From: Engraulis encrasicolus
Taxonomy: Eukaryota > Chordata > Actinopteri > Clupeiformes > Engraulidae
NCBI RefSeq assembly: GCF_034702125.1
Contig: NC_085861.1
Coordinates: 4,203,645 to 4,267,644 of the forward strand
DNA: 64,000 nucleotides
Reading direction: 5' to 3'
The notes below the pieces were generated by a model. The model searched no databases. It was given only the letters and a program-made list of their open reading frames with translations, and was not told the DNA's origin. The position numbers and the translations under genes are program-made. Below are positions 1 through 12,567 of this stretch, piece after piece (within the stretch, counting starts at the first letter, position 1; every line of letters begins with the position of its first letter).

Positions 1-340
1 TTTGTGTCGCTGTAGATGTAGGAGAAGCGATTCACGTGACAGCTGACTGCTGGGTCGTTGTTGTTCAACATGTTGATCAGATGGGCAATCCTAACAGAGG
101 TGTAAAGCCATTCAATATTTGGGACGCCTGACCTCCAATTCTGCACGGTTGGTGAATAATGTCTTGTGTAGTATGACTGTTAAGTCCACGCCATTTTCTC
201 ACTAGTCTCACCGTTTCATTATTTAACATGGTCAGCGTCTGCTGTGCGATGTGGACGTTAGGGAGAAGGTGCTGGATTTTAGCCACGGCTATGACACTAA
301 TTGCTTCAATTTTCAACATGATGGGGAGGGGAGAAGACGC

Positions 341-475
341 ACGCATGCACGCACACACACACATACACTCTAGGCCACATAAAATATGTGCACCGTTGCT
401 TTGTTGCAATCTCTTTCATCTGTGAAAAACCTGTTAGGCCAAACCTGTTTCACCTCAGTGCTGCAGTGAAGCAAT
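341..475. repeat. Segmental-duplication boundary, copy 1
   Basis: A CA-rich tract is followed by a block beginning AAAATATGTGCACCGTTGC (381). The same block recurs after CA tracts at 27331 and 44070. All three mark the edges of the duplicated MS4A segments. The first 340 bases hold nothing I recognise. Confidence 0.7.
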
Positions 476-631
476 GTGTGCATGTAGTCAATATGATGCA
501 TGTAAACAGTATGTATATGAGGTGACAACAACAACAGCCTAATGTGCTTCAGTTAGTTAGCATTCTTGTTTAGTTAGCATTCAAGTCTTTCCTCATTCTC
601 TCAATCACCTGTTATCAGGAGCTGTTAAAGG

Positions 632-772
632 TAGAGATGCACTGGATCCAAGATCCGGTTCCGGATCCGGTAAGATGATAGGGTTTCTCACAGGGTCCAC
701 GTCCGGCAGGATCTTAAGCAGTGGATCCGGTATCCGGTAGGATCCTAAAAATAAGGATCTGGTGCATCTCTA
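632..772. mobile_element. hAT-like MITE, GATCCGG family
   Basis: Ends are TAGAGATGCACTGGATCC and its near inverse GGATCTGGTGCATCTCTA; the interior is rich in GGATCCGG. Related copies lie at 13071, 27537 and 49867. Two of these (13071, 49867) have perfect 8-bp target duplications, which supports the hAT assignment; this copy does not. The matching copy at 27537-27620 is part of the segmental duplication. Confidence 0.6.
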
Positions 773-945
773 GTTTTTACGTAGCCTGATGGAGTAGTAG
801 AGGTAGTGTTGCCACATGTCCAGGTTTTTCCTGGATTGTCCCGGTTTTTATGGTCTGTCCCGGTAAATTCCTGGACTGTCCAGATTTTTTATGATGCACA
901 GCATCATATTAACCCATTGAAATAAACACATATCATTGATGATTC

Positions 946-1155
946 GTGCTCGCGCAGGTTAAATGCGGGGTACCACAAGGAAGTTGTTTGGGCCCGTTAA
1001 TGTTCTCCATCTTCACCAATGACCTTCCATTTACTATAAAAGATGCCAATGTTGCAATGTATGCAGATGGCACAACAGTGTATGGCATCTGCCAAATACA
1101 CATCAGCTCTCACAGAGGCATTAACGCCTTACCGCAGCGCTATGGCTCTCTATAA
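946..1155 (+). pseudogene. LINE reverse transcriptase fragment (L2/Jockey-like)
   Basis: A short translated stretch reads CGVPQGSCLGPLMFSIF, then NDLPF and MYADGTTVYG, the GVPQGS and YADD blocks of a non-LTR reverse transcriptase. Here the second catalytic aspartate of YADD is glycine, so the copy is dead. The duplicated copy at 27823 keeps YADD. No endonuclease or 3' tail is attached. Confidence 0.7.
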
Positions 1156-1589
1156 TGTCATAGAAATGTTGTTATGATGTAGTTAAGCATTTTCAGCAAG
1201 TGAATAGGGTAGTCGGCGACCCCATCTGCAGTAAGAGGCTACACTCAGCTCTATCAAATTTTGATAGATCTGAAATGTCAAATCTGAATGTCAAATGTAT
1301 GGCCAATATCCAAGGGCGTAGGTTTCGTCTGAGCTTTGGTAGGGACAACTTCACCCCCCACCGTAACGTCCCATCACTCTGTTGCAAGCGGCAACATGGC
1401 CCGTCACTCGTCATAGCTCTGAATAAAAAGCGGTTATCTCTCATGTCATAAAGAACAACCAGTTTAAAATGTTTTTAAAATGAATGCTACCACTTTGTAA
1501 TGAGCTATATTGAAATATAAACTAATGAATGTAGATTTTCGATAGGCCTACATTAAAATAATATGACAAAAATTGGTAGGGACAATTTT

Positions 1590-2160
1590 ATGTCCTCAAC
1601 TCTACTCTACTCTACTCTCTAGTACTCAACTCTACTCTACTGTAGGCCTACTCTACTCAAGTCTACTGTACTTTACTGTACCGTACTGTACTCCACTGTA
1701 CTACTGTACTGTACTCTACCCTACTGTACTCTACTGTACTGTACTCTACTGTACTCTACTGTACTCTACTGTACTCTACTGTACTGTACTTTACTGTACT
1801 CTACTCTACTCTACTCTAGACCAGTGTTTCCCAACCTTTTTTGACTCGCGTACCCCCTAAGCCTTTTTGTTGTACCATGAGTACCCCCTATCTCATGCTC
1901 TCTATATATTCCTTTATCCCAGTATGACTATACTCTATTCAATTGTCATCATCACATTTTTCCGCGTACCCCCTGAGGTGTACTCAAGTACCCCTAGAGG
2001 TACACGTACCCCTGGTTGGGAAACACTGACCTAGACTACTCTACTGTACTCTACTCTACTGTACTCTAGACTACTGTACTCTACTGTACTACACTGTTAT
2101 GTAATGTTCTGTAATGTAGCCCACTGTATTCTAATGTAATGTGATGTAGGCCTACTGTAT
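1590..2160. repeat. TACTC/TACTG pentanucleotide satellite tract
   Basis: Imperfect arrays of CTACT and CTGTA units, interrupted by a MITE at 1822-2028. A related, longer tract lies at 33265-33725. Open frames rich in Tyr/Leu/Cys across it are repeat artefacts. Confidence 0.85.
1822..2028. mobile_element. hAT-like MITE inside the pentanucleotide tract
   Basis: Ends CAGTGTTTCCCAACC and GGTTGGGAAACACTG form a terminal inverted repeat. Flanking octamers CTCTAGAC and ACCTAGAC match at 6 of 8 positions, as expected of a decayed hAT target duplication in repetitive DNA. Confidence 0.65.
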
Positions 2161-2312
2161 ATTCATGGATTATAAAACTAACTCTGCTAGCATTTATACC
2201 ACATTGCCATTAAAAATATAAACTAAGGCGCACACTTTATTTATTTCCTTTTTTTACATATAAAAATAACAGCCTCCAATTCAATGCTATATACTGGCTC
2301 CTGAGTAGTTAT

Positions 2313-2318
2313 TTTATT
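2313..2318 (-). terminator. Poly(A) signal of MS4A gene A
   Basis: AATAAA on the minus strand about 43 nt past the gene A stop codon. The equivalent hexamer is conserved in gene B (30763-30768). Confidence 0.6.
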
Positions 2319-2360
2319 TGTCAGGTTAGGGGCAGATCTTGTCCTGTCCTCCTCAGGCCC

Positions 2361-5300
2361 TCAGCTCTTGCTGTAAGCAGGAGGCTCCACGGTGGGTGGG
2401 AAGGCAGCAGGTGTCTGGAAAAGGAATACACAGGAAGGAAGCAGGTTGATCTACACCCCACACATTCATTCAATAATAGACGGCCTGAGCTTTCTTTTGT
2501 AAGGTGCACATGCTGTATGTTTATATATTTTATGTCTGTACAAACACGACATATGGATGTGGACATGTGGATGTGTGGCTTTAAAGGAACAGTCCACCCT
2601 TTTTTGATTTTCACATATTTGCAGTATTTCCCAGCATTATTCATGAATGTGCATATCATTTTCGATTATGTGTTTCCATTGCGTAGTTTAACAGTAGCCT
2701 ATAGCCAAATTAAGCGTAGCAATGCAAATCTATGCATTGCAAATGTATTCTCTAAGATTCCTTTACAAAATATGTCATATTTTATGTGAAGCTGCATAAC
2801 ATTAAAATGACATCGGGGGCCGGATAAAACGGCTTCAAGGGCCACAAACGGCCCTCGAGATATAGGTCCCCCACCCCTGCTTTAAAGGAACAGTCCACCC
2901 TTTTTTGATTTTCACATATTTGCAGTATTTCCCAGCATTATTCATGAATGTGCATATCATTTTCGATTATGTGTTTCCATTGCGTAGTTTAACAGTATAG
3001 CCAAATTAAGCGTAGGAATGCAAGTCTATGGGGGCAAACTAAACATCATCATATGTACTTATAAAGTACTTAACATTAATGTAAAATTCACCTGAGTGCA
3101 AAACAGCTATTTAGTCATGTCCTGTGATCATTTGTGGCTTGATGCTAATGCCTCCATTCACTTCCATTGATTATGCTAAGCTATGCTAATATTTCTGATC
3201 CAATAAATCTACAGTATGTGCTGAAAAAACTGAGAAGAAAATGATATGCACATTCATGAATAATGCTTGGAAATACTGCAAATATGTGAAAAGGAGATTT
3301 TTATACATTTATTTGATTACAGATGGTCTGAGCTTTCGTTTGTAAGGTGCAGATGACCCATATGCGGATATTTTAAAATGTGGCTTTAGAAAATAAAAAT
3401 CTGTCTACGTATACCTGTAATCACAACATGCAGATAAAAATAAAATGAAAACTCAATAGTGACAGGTACGTTTTAGCCCCCTGAAAGGGACATTTTTAAA
3501 TCTGGATTTTTAAAGTATCTAAATGTACCTGTTGTACCTCTGAGGTGATCAGTGGAGTAGCTGACAGCTGGAGAGGTGGACAGGAAGGGGGCACCGGGTT
3601 TGGAAGGTACATCGCCTGCGGCAAACCAAGACAGAAGATATAATAACTATGTAAAACCTACTGTACCTATAGGAGCTGAGTATTTGCTGTATATGTCACA
3701 AGCTAATATCACGGTGGCTTGAATGAACAGAGATACATCTCCCTATTATCAAACATAGGCTATTGTCTACTATTAGGACTTGTGATATTCAACAGCCCTT
3801 TTCAAAACATTCAATGCATTCAGGGAAGAAAATGACATCATATGACTATTGATGGTAGGCCTATCTATTGGCTGTAACGGGTCTTTCATTGCATATTCAT
3901 CAGATGCAACCAGATCATGTAATTTTTGACAACAACTTTAAGAAAACAACTTTTGATGTTTTCAAATCACATGTATGTACAGCTGACAACGAGATAAATC
4001 TTATGAGGCCAACGTACTAGCCAGGGACCCTTATAATGGAATTTAATGCTCTAAATATCCAAAAGGCAAAGCACTGTACTGCCTGACTTTTATTACATCA
4101 CATTACATTAGTATTTAGCAGACGCCTTTGTTCAAAGCGACTTAAAAGGAGCAATTCAAACAAGAACAGGGTAAGGCACAGTGTACAGTTGCAACACTGA
4201 TAGCATTGTCCTACAAAGAGTAAAGAAGAGGACAATGCATTAAAAAGTAGCAAAAAGTAAACAAAGACCTCAAGGTACAGTGTACAGTTGCAATACTGAC
4301 AACATTGTCAAACACAAGGCAATAGAAGCAATGTTAAACAATAGGAAGGTAACAAGGCAAATTGGATAATAAGCAAGACATCTAGGCGCAGTGTACAGTT
4401 GCAACACTGACAACATTGTCAAACACAAAGTAATAGAAGCAACGTTAAATAATAGGAAGGTAACAAGGCAAATTAGATAATAAGCAAGACTGCCTTTTAC
4501 TATTTATTGGTCCAGACCTCTTTACCTGAGGGTTCAGTGAAGCAGCGGTCTGATAGGCGGTTGGAATAGAGACGTACTCCTGGAGCGGCATGTATCTCAC
4601 CGGCTACAAAACCAAATGCAAACAAGCAATAATAACAATAATGAGTTAATAATCAGTTGACTGCATGTGACAAATGTGGACAGCAGGGGGTGCTATTGGA
4701 CAACATTGGTTTACAGTGATACTGGCTTACCTCATAGCAGCAGTTGGCTTTGCAAGCAAAGGCTGACACACAAATGGAGACAATGAACTGCAGCACTGAC
4801 AACACCAGCATCACCCCAGCAATACCCTGTGCCCTGCTCTGTGGTAGGGGAGGAAACACAAATACATTAGAACTTTTACAGCTGTGGAGGACAGTGACGA
4901 GGGTCATTTATGTATCTGTACTTTTACTGAGACCTTTTAGTTGGTTAGACTTAATAAAGAATAACTATAATAAATAATAATAAAAGATAAAAGAATAATA
5001 AATAATAAAAGAAAAACACATTGAACATTTAACCTTTACCTTAATTAACACACAGTTATTAACACACAGAGTTTGAAATATTGCCATTTTCAGACTTTAT
5101 CTTTCATTTTGCAGCCATGTGGAAAACACGGTGTCGCAAACACTGATATCCAAGTGCAGAGATACAATCAGCAAAAGAGTATGTCCAGTGTATCCACCCA
5201 TGCCTGCAGTTCACCTAGAGGGTGCTGTCGAGACAACGCAGCCCATTCATTCGAAGGGAGTCTGCATTCACTCGTTGGCGCCCCTAGAGTGCAGTACCAC

Positions 5301-8300
5301 CTGGAAAAGTAGTGAGTAGACACACTGGACATACTCCTTTGCTGATTCTATCTCTGCTCTTGGATATCAGCGGTTGCGACACCCTGTAAGAATGGTGTTG
5401 TTTCTAAAACGGTGCACTATCAAACTTCTCTGTGCCTGGATTTACATGTCAACAACCCCGCGACTCTACGGAATGAACATTTAAGTAATTTTGAGGCCCG
5501 CAAATGGGTGGAAAGTACAGGTTTATAAGGATGGCTAATTCGATGCCCGGATTGACCACCGCAAAAGCCCTATCAGAGAATCGTATATGAGAGTGAGATA
5601 AAGCAGGCGGGTTCTTTTCCGGTATCCACTTTACGTCGGGTGAACGCCCCTTTAGGAGACCTTCGATTAGGAGACCTTCGGAGTCTTGAGGTAGAGAATA
5701 AATGGAGTCCCCTTAGCGCTGTAGATGGCGGTAGCGCACGTCTTGTGCAAACACCACGAAAAGAGAAGGAGGGACAACGCCCCCTTAGGAGACCAAATTT
5801 TGAGCACACGCTTTTGCATTGAGTGGGCGTGTTTCGATTCCTCTTATTATATATCCAACCTCTTTGGCCCTATGTTAGCATTGGATAACTAGAGCTTGAC
5901 TTCGGATTGCAGGGGACCTATGAGGGTGAGGTAGGTGGCAAAAGTTATCGCTCAGCATCACTAGTTAACACTACATAACCCATTTTACACCGGATTACCC
6001 TTTTAATATACATATAATATCCTAAAATAATATTTCCTCCTGTTTCCACATTTGAAAAGAATATCATATTTGCATATTGAGCAGTTTGTGGTGAATTTGT
6101 CAACTCCATAAGATTTTGCATGTCAACTCCATAAGAAAATCTTATGGAGTTGAATATTACAGAGTTGACAAATCAACCTACTTTTCATAATAACACATGA
6201 TTTTCTAACAGAAATCATCTGGTACATCAGTAGTTGCTTAAGGACTTGCCAATAAAGTTGTTCTAAGCTTTTATTATACAAAATACTGAAATAACCTTTA
6301 TTTTTATGCATTATGGTGTTGACACATTATGGTTGTGACATAGGTGGTCTTCCTAAATATGCAATGATAAAATCAAATATTAAATGTGACCAACAGAACA
6401 GTGTCTCCATGGCATTTATACCAAACAGAAAGTAGTATCAGGCTGCTTAGAGTGTGAGCTGACCACAATAATGGTAGATTTTTTTGTATTTTAAAAAAAT
6501 CTTACGGTGTTGACTAAAAGTCCGGACACATGTTCAATAGTTTAAAAAGTATATAAAAAGGTTTATACAACTTTTTACATACATGTTTGATTAATTATCC
6601 AAAATACTTGTTGTCAGTAGCTATGAAGTTTGTTATATTTCATTTTAACCAATTATTATGGTATTGTCAAATTCTAAATCCTGCTTTCAGAAATGGTGTT
6701 TTGAAGGTACTGATGACAGACTGCAATGTGTAAAATAAAAAAATTAAAACTATATAAATATGAAATCATATGTTATTGTACAAAACTTCTTCTTCTATCA
6801 TTTCAGCTAATTTTGTTGCAATTTTTAAATTACATTTTAAGCACAAACATGAGTTTTATCTCCCGGACATGTTTTGTCCCATCTCTCAAGAATCCCTGTT
6901 TCATTATTACTTGAGTAATATTTAATTCAATTTATCATACTCATACTCCAGTAAATAGGGGCTTCCAACACTAGGTATAAACAGGCCGCATAAAATGCAC
7001 AATTTTAATACTATGATGAGTACCTGGTTTCCTCTACAGATGTAGCTGTATCTGGATCTGTAGTCACTGTCACGGCAGTCATAGGAGAAGATTACGGCGA
7101 TGAAAAATATATCAATACTGTGCAGAATGATGGCAATCCCTGCAGTGATCGTGCTGAAGATGCTCATCCCCAGTGATGCTCTGACCTGCGTGAACACATG
7201 ACCTTTATTATGTAACAGAGTTAATGGCATTTAAATTATACAATGTGGACCGCCTCACGTAGTATGAACACTGTAGTGTATAGAAGAGAAGAGATGACAT
7301 CAGATCAGCCACAGTAGTATGAAGTCATTATCATGTTAATTGCCAAAGACCACCAATAGTTTATTGATTATATTTAAAATTTATTTTTAATGTACAATTA
7401 AAACGAATAAAAAATATGAAACAGTAAACATACTGTATGTATAGAGGCTTCAGTAACACTTTGTAATAGTGTCTGCTTGTAAAGACTTAACTAATGATAA
7501 ACAAAACATTAACACATTTGTTTTATTATTAACTAAATTCCATTCATGCTGTATAAAATATCTACAAGTAATATGTTCAAGATTTTACAGTTATTAATGC
7601 TTTATAAGCATATACAGTGTTCCCGAAACTTCTATTGTACACATATTATTAGAAATTTAAATAGTAGGGCTAGACCGTCTGAAATACTCACCAAGCACAA
7701 ATTCGGGGACTTACTGGCTCCTACCGTAAGTCCACCTGCTACCATGTACTGAAATGAAACAGAACATTATTACAATGTATGCCTATTAGCCAAGCAAAAC
7801 AGAATGAATAGAATTTCCAATGCCCGTCCATAGATTCACACTTTTGTTTTGTTATTTCTATGCCTTTGCGACACTATGGCTGAATTCGAAACAGAAGGCA
7901 GTGACTCGATGACTCCCCCCTACATAAACAGTTCTCTGATCAGATATGTAGGTTAGGTGATGAGGCGGTCGTGACGAATGGCACTGACGAGTGCGTTGCT
8001 CTATGCATTTGTTGTCATGGCGATTCTATGGCGGCGGAAGTTACGTTCATCATGTTAGTGTTTAGCTTACGCAGGCTATTTGAGCAGTGAATGGTTGCCA
8101 TAAACAGGTCTCTGATCACATGGGCCTATGTAAGTTAGCTGATGAGGGAGGCGGCCGTTACGAATGGCACTAACAAGTGCGCTGCTCTATGCATTTGATG
8201 TTATGGCGATTCTATCAGCACAAATAGACCCAGCGCGAAATGAGCAACGGAATTAATTGACTTTGTATTGAATCGCACGACAACAGCGTTTCTGGAGACT

Positions 8301-10134
8301 AGAGGCGATTCGTGCGACGAGAGTGACAGTTTTAAGTTGAAGGCTCAATTCGAAACGGGAGGCAGTGACTCGATGACTCCCCTCCTACATAAACAGGCCA
8401 CTGATCAGATAGGTGAAGTTAGCTGATGAGGCAGCCGTTACGAACGGCACTAACGAGTGCGCCGCCTTGCGCATTTGATGTTACGGCGATTCTATGGCGG
8501 GAGTTACGTTCATCACGTTAGCGCTTAGCTTACGCATGCTATTTGAACGGTGAATGATCGTCAGACAGCGGAATCGTAAAATAGGCTATAAATAGATCTA
8601 GCGACAGCATATTTAGATACTACAATGTTGATTTTTCCTTTTGATTTTCAATATCTACATACATAAGTGTCAAAAGAAAGAGTATGACAAGATAGTAGCT
8701 TGGGTAGTAGCCATGTTTGTTTTTCAGGTTTCCGGTTGAGAGGGAGGTGGCGCACAGCATGTTGGGTACCAAGGCAGCGAAGTCAGCATCTGATGCTGAC
8801 CTAAAATATCCCCGTTACGCCCACAAATGCAGTCAACTGCCGAGAGAGGAAATAAAGCAATTTTTCGTTTCGATCCACACTTCATGACTCGATGTCCAGT
8901 TAGCTCACTGAAAGGACAGCTGTCTTTCCTGTTTCGAATTCAGCCGAAATCCTTTCAACTTTCTATGACGCGGTTCGGCGACCAGCAGCGACAGCCAATG
9001 ACTGTATAGAGGTCAGTGACCACAGCCAATGGGAATGTTTGAATGTTTTGCCTTCTGCCTGTACGGACATACTCGAGTCTCTTCAATCGCTCGTATCGCT
9101 TGCTGCTGCACAGAAGTGGTTCTCTGTTGCTTAAATCGCATCGCGCGTGGTCTATTCGTGCGGTATGGCGGCGGGAGTTATGTTCATCATATTAGTGCTT
9201 ATCTTACGCAGGCTATTTGAGCGATGAATGGCTGCCAGATGGTGGAATCGTAAAATAGGCTATAAATAGATCTAGCGACCACATATATATAGATACTACA
9301 GTGTTGATATTTTCCTTAGATTAGATTTCCACGAATGTCCGTGGACGTCAGAGCCGGTGTGCGGAGTTGTATTGACAAGTGTGCTCCAGTGCTCCACACT
9401 TTGTCGGAGCCGATGTTCAAAGTCAGCATCTGATGTTGCCCTCAACATATCCCTGCTACGCCCACAAATGCAGCGAACTGCCAAGGGAGGAAATAGCAAT
9501 TTTTCATTTGGAATTACACTTGATGTCCTTTCCTGATTCAAATGCAGCCTATATTGTAACAGACATGCTAATAAAGCACAATATGGGTTTTAAATTGAAT
9601 TCGGCAATGAATTTAAATGGCAGAGTAACATCAATCCCCCACCCTTCCTCTTAGCTTTCACCAGACTGTTTGACGAAGTCAACAGTCGGCTTTCGCCCAG
9701 GCCACATACCGCCCACCCCTAGCTTGAAGTGTAAAGAAATAAAGGCATGATGAATAAAACTCACAATGATTGCTCCCCAGAACATGACACCAGAGTAGGT
9801 GGATAAAGTCATTGCATGGAATGCAGTCACAACTCCAAACAGCAGTACAACCACACCGATCATTATCTGTACCGTCTGAAATAAAAGAAACAGAGAGGTA
9901 ATGTTAACATTTAATCGTTATCTCAGCAAGGTTGACATAGTGTGATCCTGGTTCACTCTGGAATGACTAGACTGGTTACTGTGTTGTACATACCCCCAGG
10001 GCCATTGGTTTTCCAATGAGGAATTTATGATGGTCGACGGTTGGTGCAGTTCCACTAGTTGGCTGCTGTGCATGTTGTGGGTACGTATGAGTCACAACAG
10101 TAAATCCCCCAGCAGGAGCAACTACGGCAGCCAT
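2361..10134 (-). CDS. MS4A family four-transmembrane protein, gene A
   Basis: Eight coding exons on the minus strand, all phase 0 with GT-AG junctions: 10134-9994, 9875-9765, 7748-7692, 7185-7024, 4838-4731, 4603-4526, 3615-3538, 2414-2361; 262 residues. The N-terminus (MAAVVAPAGGFTVVTHTYPQ) is cytosolic. TM1 is about 51-69 (IMIGVVVLLFGVVTA), TM2 about 77-95 across exons 2-3, TM3 about 110-136, then an extracellular loop with Cys140 and Cys153, TM4 about 163-186, and a Pro/Tyr-rich cytosolic tail. This is the MS4A/CD20 plan; members act as oligomeric membrane adaptors or receptors in immune and sensory cells. A non-coding first exon ends at 11857. Start chosen because the ATG directly follows an acceptor and CTATCTGCA, shared with genes B and C. 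Which member it is, and its ligand, cannot be told from sequence. Confidence 0.92.
2579..3300. repeat. MITE pair, TTTAAAGGAACAGTCCACC family, in gene A intron 7
   Basis: Two copies start at about 2579 and 2881 with the same 5' end and extend through a block around GCATTATTCATGAATGTGCA that is present in inverted orientation near 3250. The segmental copy lies near 31075-31460. TTAA-adjacent ends suggest a Kolobok/piggyBac-like non-autonomous family; family not confirmed. Confidence 0.5.
4093..4500. repeat. Interspersed repeat with internal tandem units, gene A intron 6
   Basis: Begins with the common fish motif ATTAGTATTTAGCAGACGCC, followed by units that restart with CAGTGTACAGTTGCAA at 4179, 4278 and 4389 (period about 99-111 bp). 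Closely matched copy at 32270-32680 in gene B. Confidence 0.65.
5130..5383. mobile_element. MITE with about 65-bp inverted ends, gene A intron 4
   Basis: Left end GGTGTCGCAAACACTGATAT and the inverse of the right end (GATATCAGCGGTTGCGACACC) pair over about 65 bp. Equivalent copy at 36435-36691 in gene B, so it predates the duplication. No clear target duplication. Confidence 0.6.
8342..8945. mobile_element. 604-bp inverted-repeat element private to gene A intron 2
   Basis: Ends GGCTCAATTCGAAAC and GTTTCGAATTCAGCC are inverted. GAA flanks both sides (8339-8341, 8946-8948). Gene B carries the intact empty site AGTTGAAATCC at 40471-40481. A related end sits at 7876. The 3-bp target duplication fits PIF/Harbinger- or CACTA-like elements. 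Confidence 0.7.
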
Positions 10135-10139
10135 TGCAG

Positions 10140-11850
10140 ATAGCTGGAAAGTTACACAAAAGCAGATGGAAAATGTGAATAGCCTACTCTAAAATGGCAG
10201 CTTTGCAATGGCAAGTGTCCCATGTTGACACATCTTACATATAGTGTAGTATAATTACCATAACATTGGACTATGTAATATTATGAACATCATGTCAATT
10301 CCGTCCTTTTCCTCTAAGGATAAAAAGAATTTCAGAATGATAGTCTATTAATTGATTGTATTAACAACCTGTTAATACTGTTTATGTTACATCATGACAT
10401 GAACATTTTGTACCATTCTCATCAACGACACATCCTCCTTGCCACTAACACTGCAAAAACACACACTTATGTTAGAAATCATAGCCTAGAAGATTAGTAT
10501 ATCATAGCCTAGAAGATTATTTAAATAATATATATATATATATTCTTTATAGACAGCAAACACGGCACGGTACGACACAGTAATTCTACAGACATCATGC
10601 AAATTGCAGTGCCGGAAACAAAAATACAATTTGAAAACCACATAGAAGATTATTTAAATATATATATTGGGCAATTAAGTCCCAAAATAATTTTGGTGTA
10701 GCTTCTTTATTATGGAAAATATTATTTAGGCCTATATGATATGTGAGTGGTGGTTGTCCCCACTATAGAATTTGATTTTTATTTTTTTTTGCACAAAAAA
10801 AAATGCTGTCCCAGATTTTCACGTCATTACTGAAACCTTTTACACTTATGCTCATAATATGAGTTGATTTGCCATTTACATTTGAAGTATACAGTAAATG
10901 CATGCACAAGTTTGAAAATCATCAGAAAATCCTTTAAGAAGATCACTACCGATCACAGAGTTTAATCCAATAATATGGTTTCACTGATTGTCTTTGCTGA
11001 TATTTTTTTTATTTTATTTTTTTATGTTTTGATGATATGAGCTATAGTAGATAGAATATGTTTCTGTATTCTGAAAGCATTTTTTTTGTTTTTTAAATTA
11101 CATAAATATTTCAACGAATATGTCATTGAATCTGGAATGCATTGGCCCCTTCATGGTATTTACAGGAAAATGTTGTAAAAATGCAATTTATTTGACAAGC
11201 TACTCTTTGTATGCTGTTAACAAAATATTGTCAAATGATTGTTACCAAGACACCAGTGTTAAAAAACCTTAAACATACATTTAGTAGATCAACGACAATA
11301 AAAATCAGAATATTATCAATTTTTCTAATGTCACAGTGTTTCGGAAGTGACAAATTTAGGGAGAGAAACAATATTTTTAAAATGCAAAGAAATGATAGGG
11401 AATATTCTAAGTGTCAAATTAGTGGAATACCAGCATTCCCAAGATGAAATGAACCGCCCTTTTCAAGTGTGAATTTGCACAAAGTGTATAGAATCGCCCA
11501 CATTCTTGGACCACAAACATTGTTGGGCTATGGGTTAAACTCATTGACACAGACTGGTTACATTTTTCTGCCAACTGGTGTTGGCCCTTATCAGTATTGG
11601 TCAATATAATTTGAAGATGTTCTAGTCTTACAGGGATTTTCATGAAGAAGAAAATGCAGAGGACTATATGAAGTAATGATTACATGCCAGGTGTGTCATT
11701 ACATAATGTAGGCTAGGCCTTTTGTGGCACCTCTGGAAAGCTAAACTGTAGTTACTGCTTCTTATACCTAAGTAATAGACAATGAGCTCTAATTGCAATC
11801 AAGAGGACAAACTGTTCTAACAGAGAGAACTTAAAGAATCTCTGTTTCTA
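10140..11850 (-). other. Gene A 5' intron; no further gene seen
   Basis: Lies between the non-coding first exon and the first coding exon. AT-rich, with runs of T/A and no recognisable coding exon. It aligns through most of its length with 41560-43150 in gene B. Confidence 0.6.
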
Positions 11851-11856
11851 ACTTAC

Positions 11857-12170
11857 CTTGTGACAGTTGTTCACCACAAAGTCAGAATGAGCTTCTTTTG
11901 TCGTGCCTTGCTACTAATGTACAGCACCAGTTCCACACGTATGAGATTTCATTGTGGTCGTGTGGCTGGCAGTGTTGCCAGATTGGGCGGGTGCCCCCCC
12001 AATTGGGCTACTTGGGATGAGCGTAATTTGTTGAATTTGAGCGGAATTTAGCGCATTTTGGCTGTTTTTGAGAACCTTTTGGGCGGGATTTGGTCAGACA
12101 CACCTGGCAACACTGGAGGATGGCACATATCTTCTAGGGTAGTAAACGACAGACTGTGTTTCCTGCCTAG
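11857..12170 (-). promoter_or_regulatory. Gene A non-coding first exon and promoter region
   Basis: On the minus strand an exon ends CTGTCACAAG|GTAAGTT at 11857. The same exon end is found at 43158 (gene B), 25867 (orphan) and 48414 (gene C, CTGTCTCAAG|GTAAGTT). Four-fold conservation of the donor and about 70 bases before it identifies a shared 5' UTR exon. The transcription start is not visible. A MITE lies inside (11970-12115). Confidence 0.7.
11970..12115. mobile_element. MITE in gene A promoter/first exon
   Basis: Ends CAGTGTTGCCAG and CTGGCAACACTG are inverted; the flanks match 6 of 8 bases. The gene B copy is longer (43271-43470). It is absent from the orphan first exon and from gene C, so it dates the A/B ancestor. 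Confidence 0.7.
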
Positions 12171-12353
12171 TTCATGGAAAACATGTCAATGTGGTTATTG
12201 AGGTGACCTTTTTACACTGCACTGGTTTCAGTCAAACTCATGCAAGTTGCAAAAGGTGTACAAAGGGTACAGTATTAGTATGATCAAGTAGGTAGCAGGC
12301 TTCACTCAGGTTTCTTGATAACCTTTAAGGGTGCTGTCCCAAATGAATACTTA

Positions 12354-12567
12354 GAATCAAAGAAAAGGTGGGCGCACCTTGCATCAATTTTTTTCTTTTT
12401 TCTTTATTTTTTGTGCACAGACGCGTTTCGGCGTGTGACTTCCTCAGTGTGCAACCCACTGAGTGGTTGCACACTGAGGAAGGCACACGCCGAAACGCGT
12501 CTGTGCACAAAAAATAAAGAAAAAAGAAAAAAATTGATGCAAGGTGCGCCCCCCTTTTCTTTGATTC
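12354..12567. repeat. Long near-perfect palindrome with GACGCGTTTCGGC motif
   Basis: Two arms of about 100 bp starting GAATCAAAGAAAAGG meet near 12460 around the palindromic CCACTGAGTGG. Each arm carries GACGCGTTTCGGCGTGTG followed by a CTTCCTCAG block. A diverged relative is at 60165-60351 and an isolated motif at 46003. It would fold into a strong hairpin if transcribed. Probably a foldback/MITE. Confidence 0.8.

Noticed and set aside
1573..1860. 95-codon plus frame rich in Tyr, Leu and Cys
   Set aside because: Pure translation of the TACTG/TACTC satellite.
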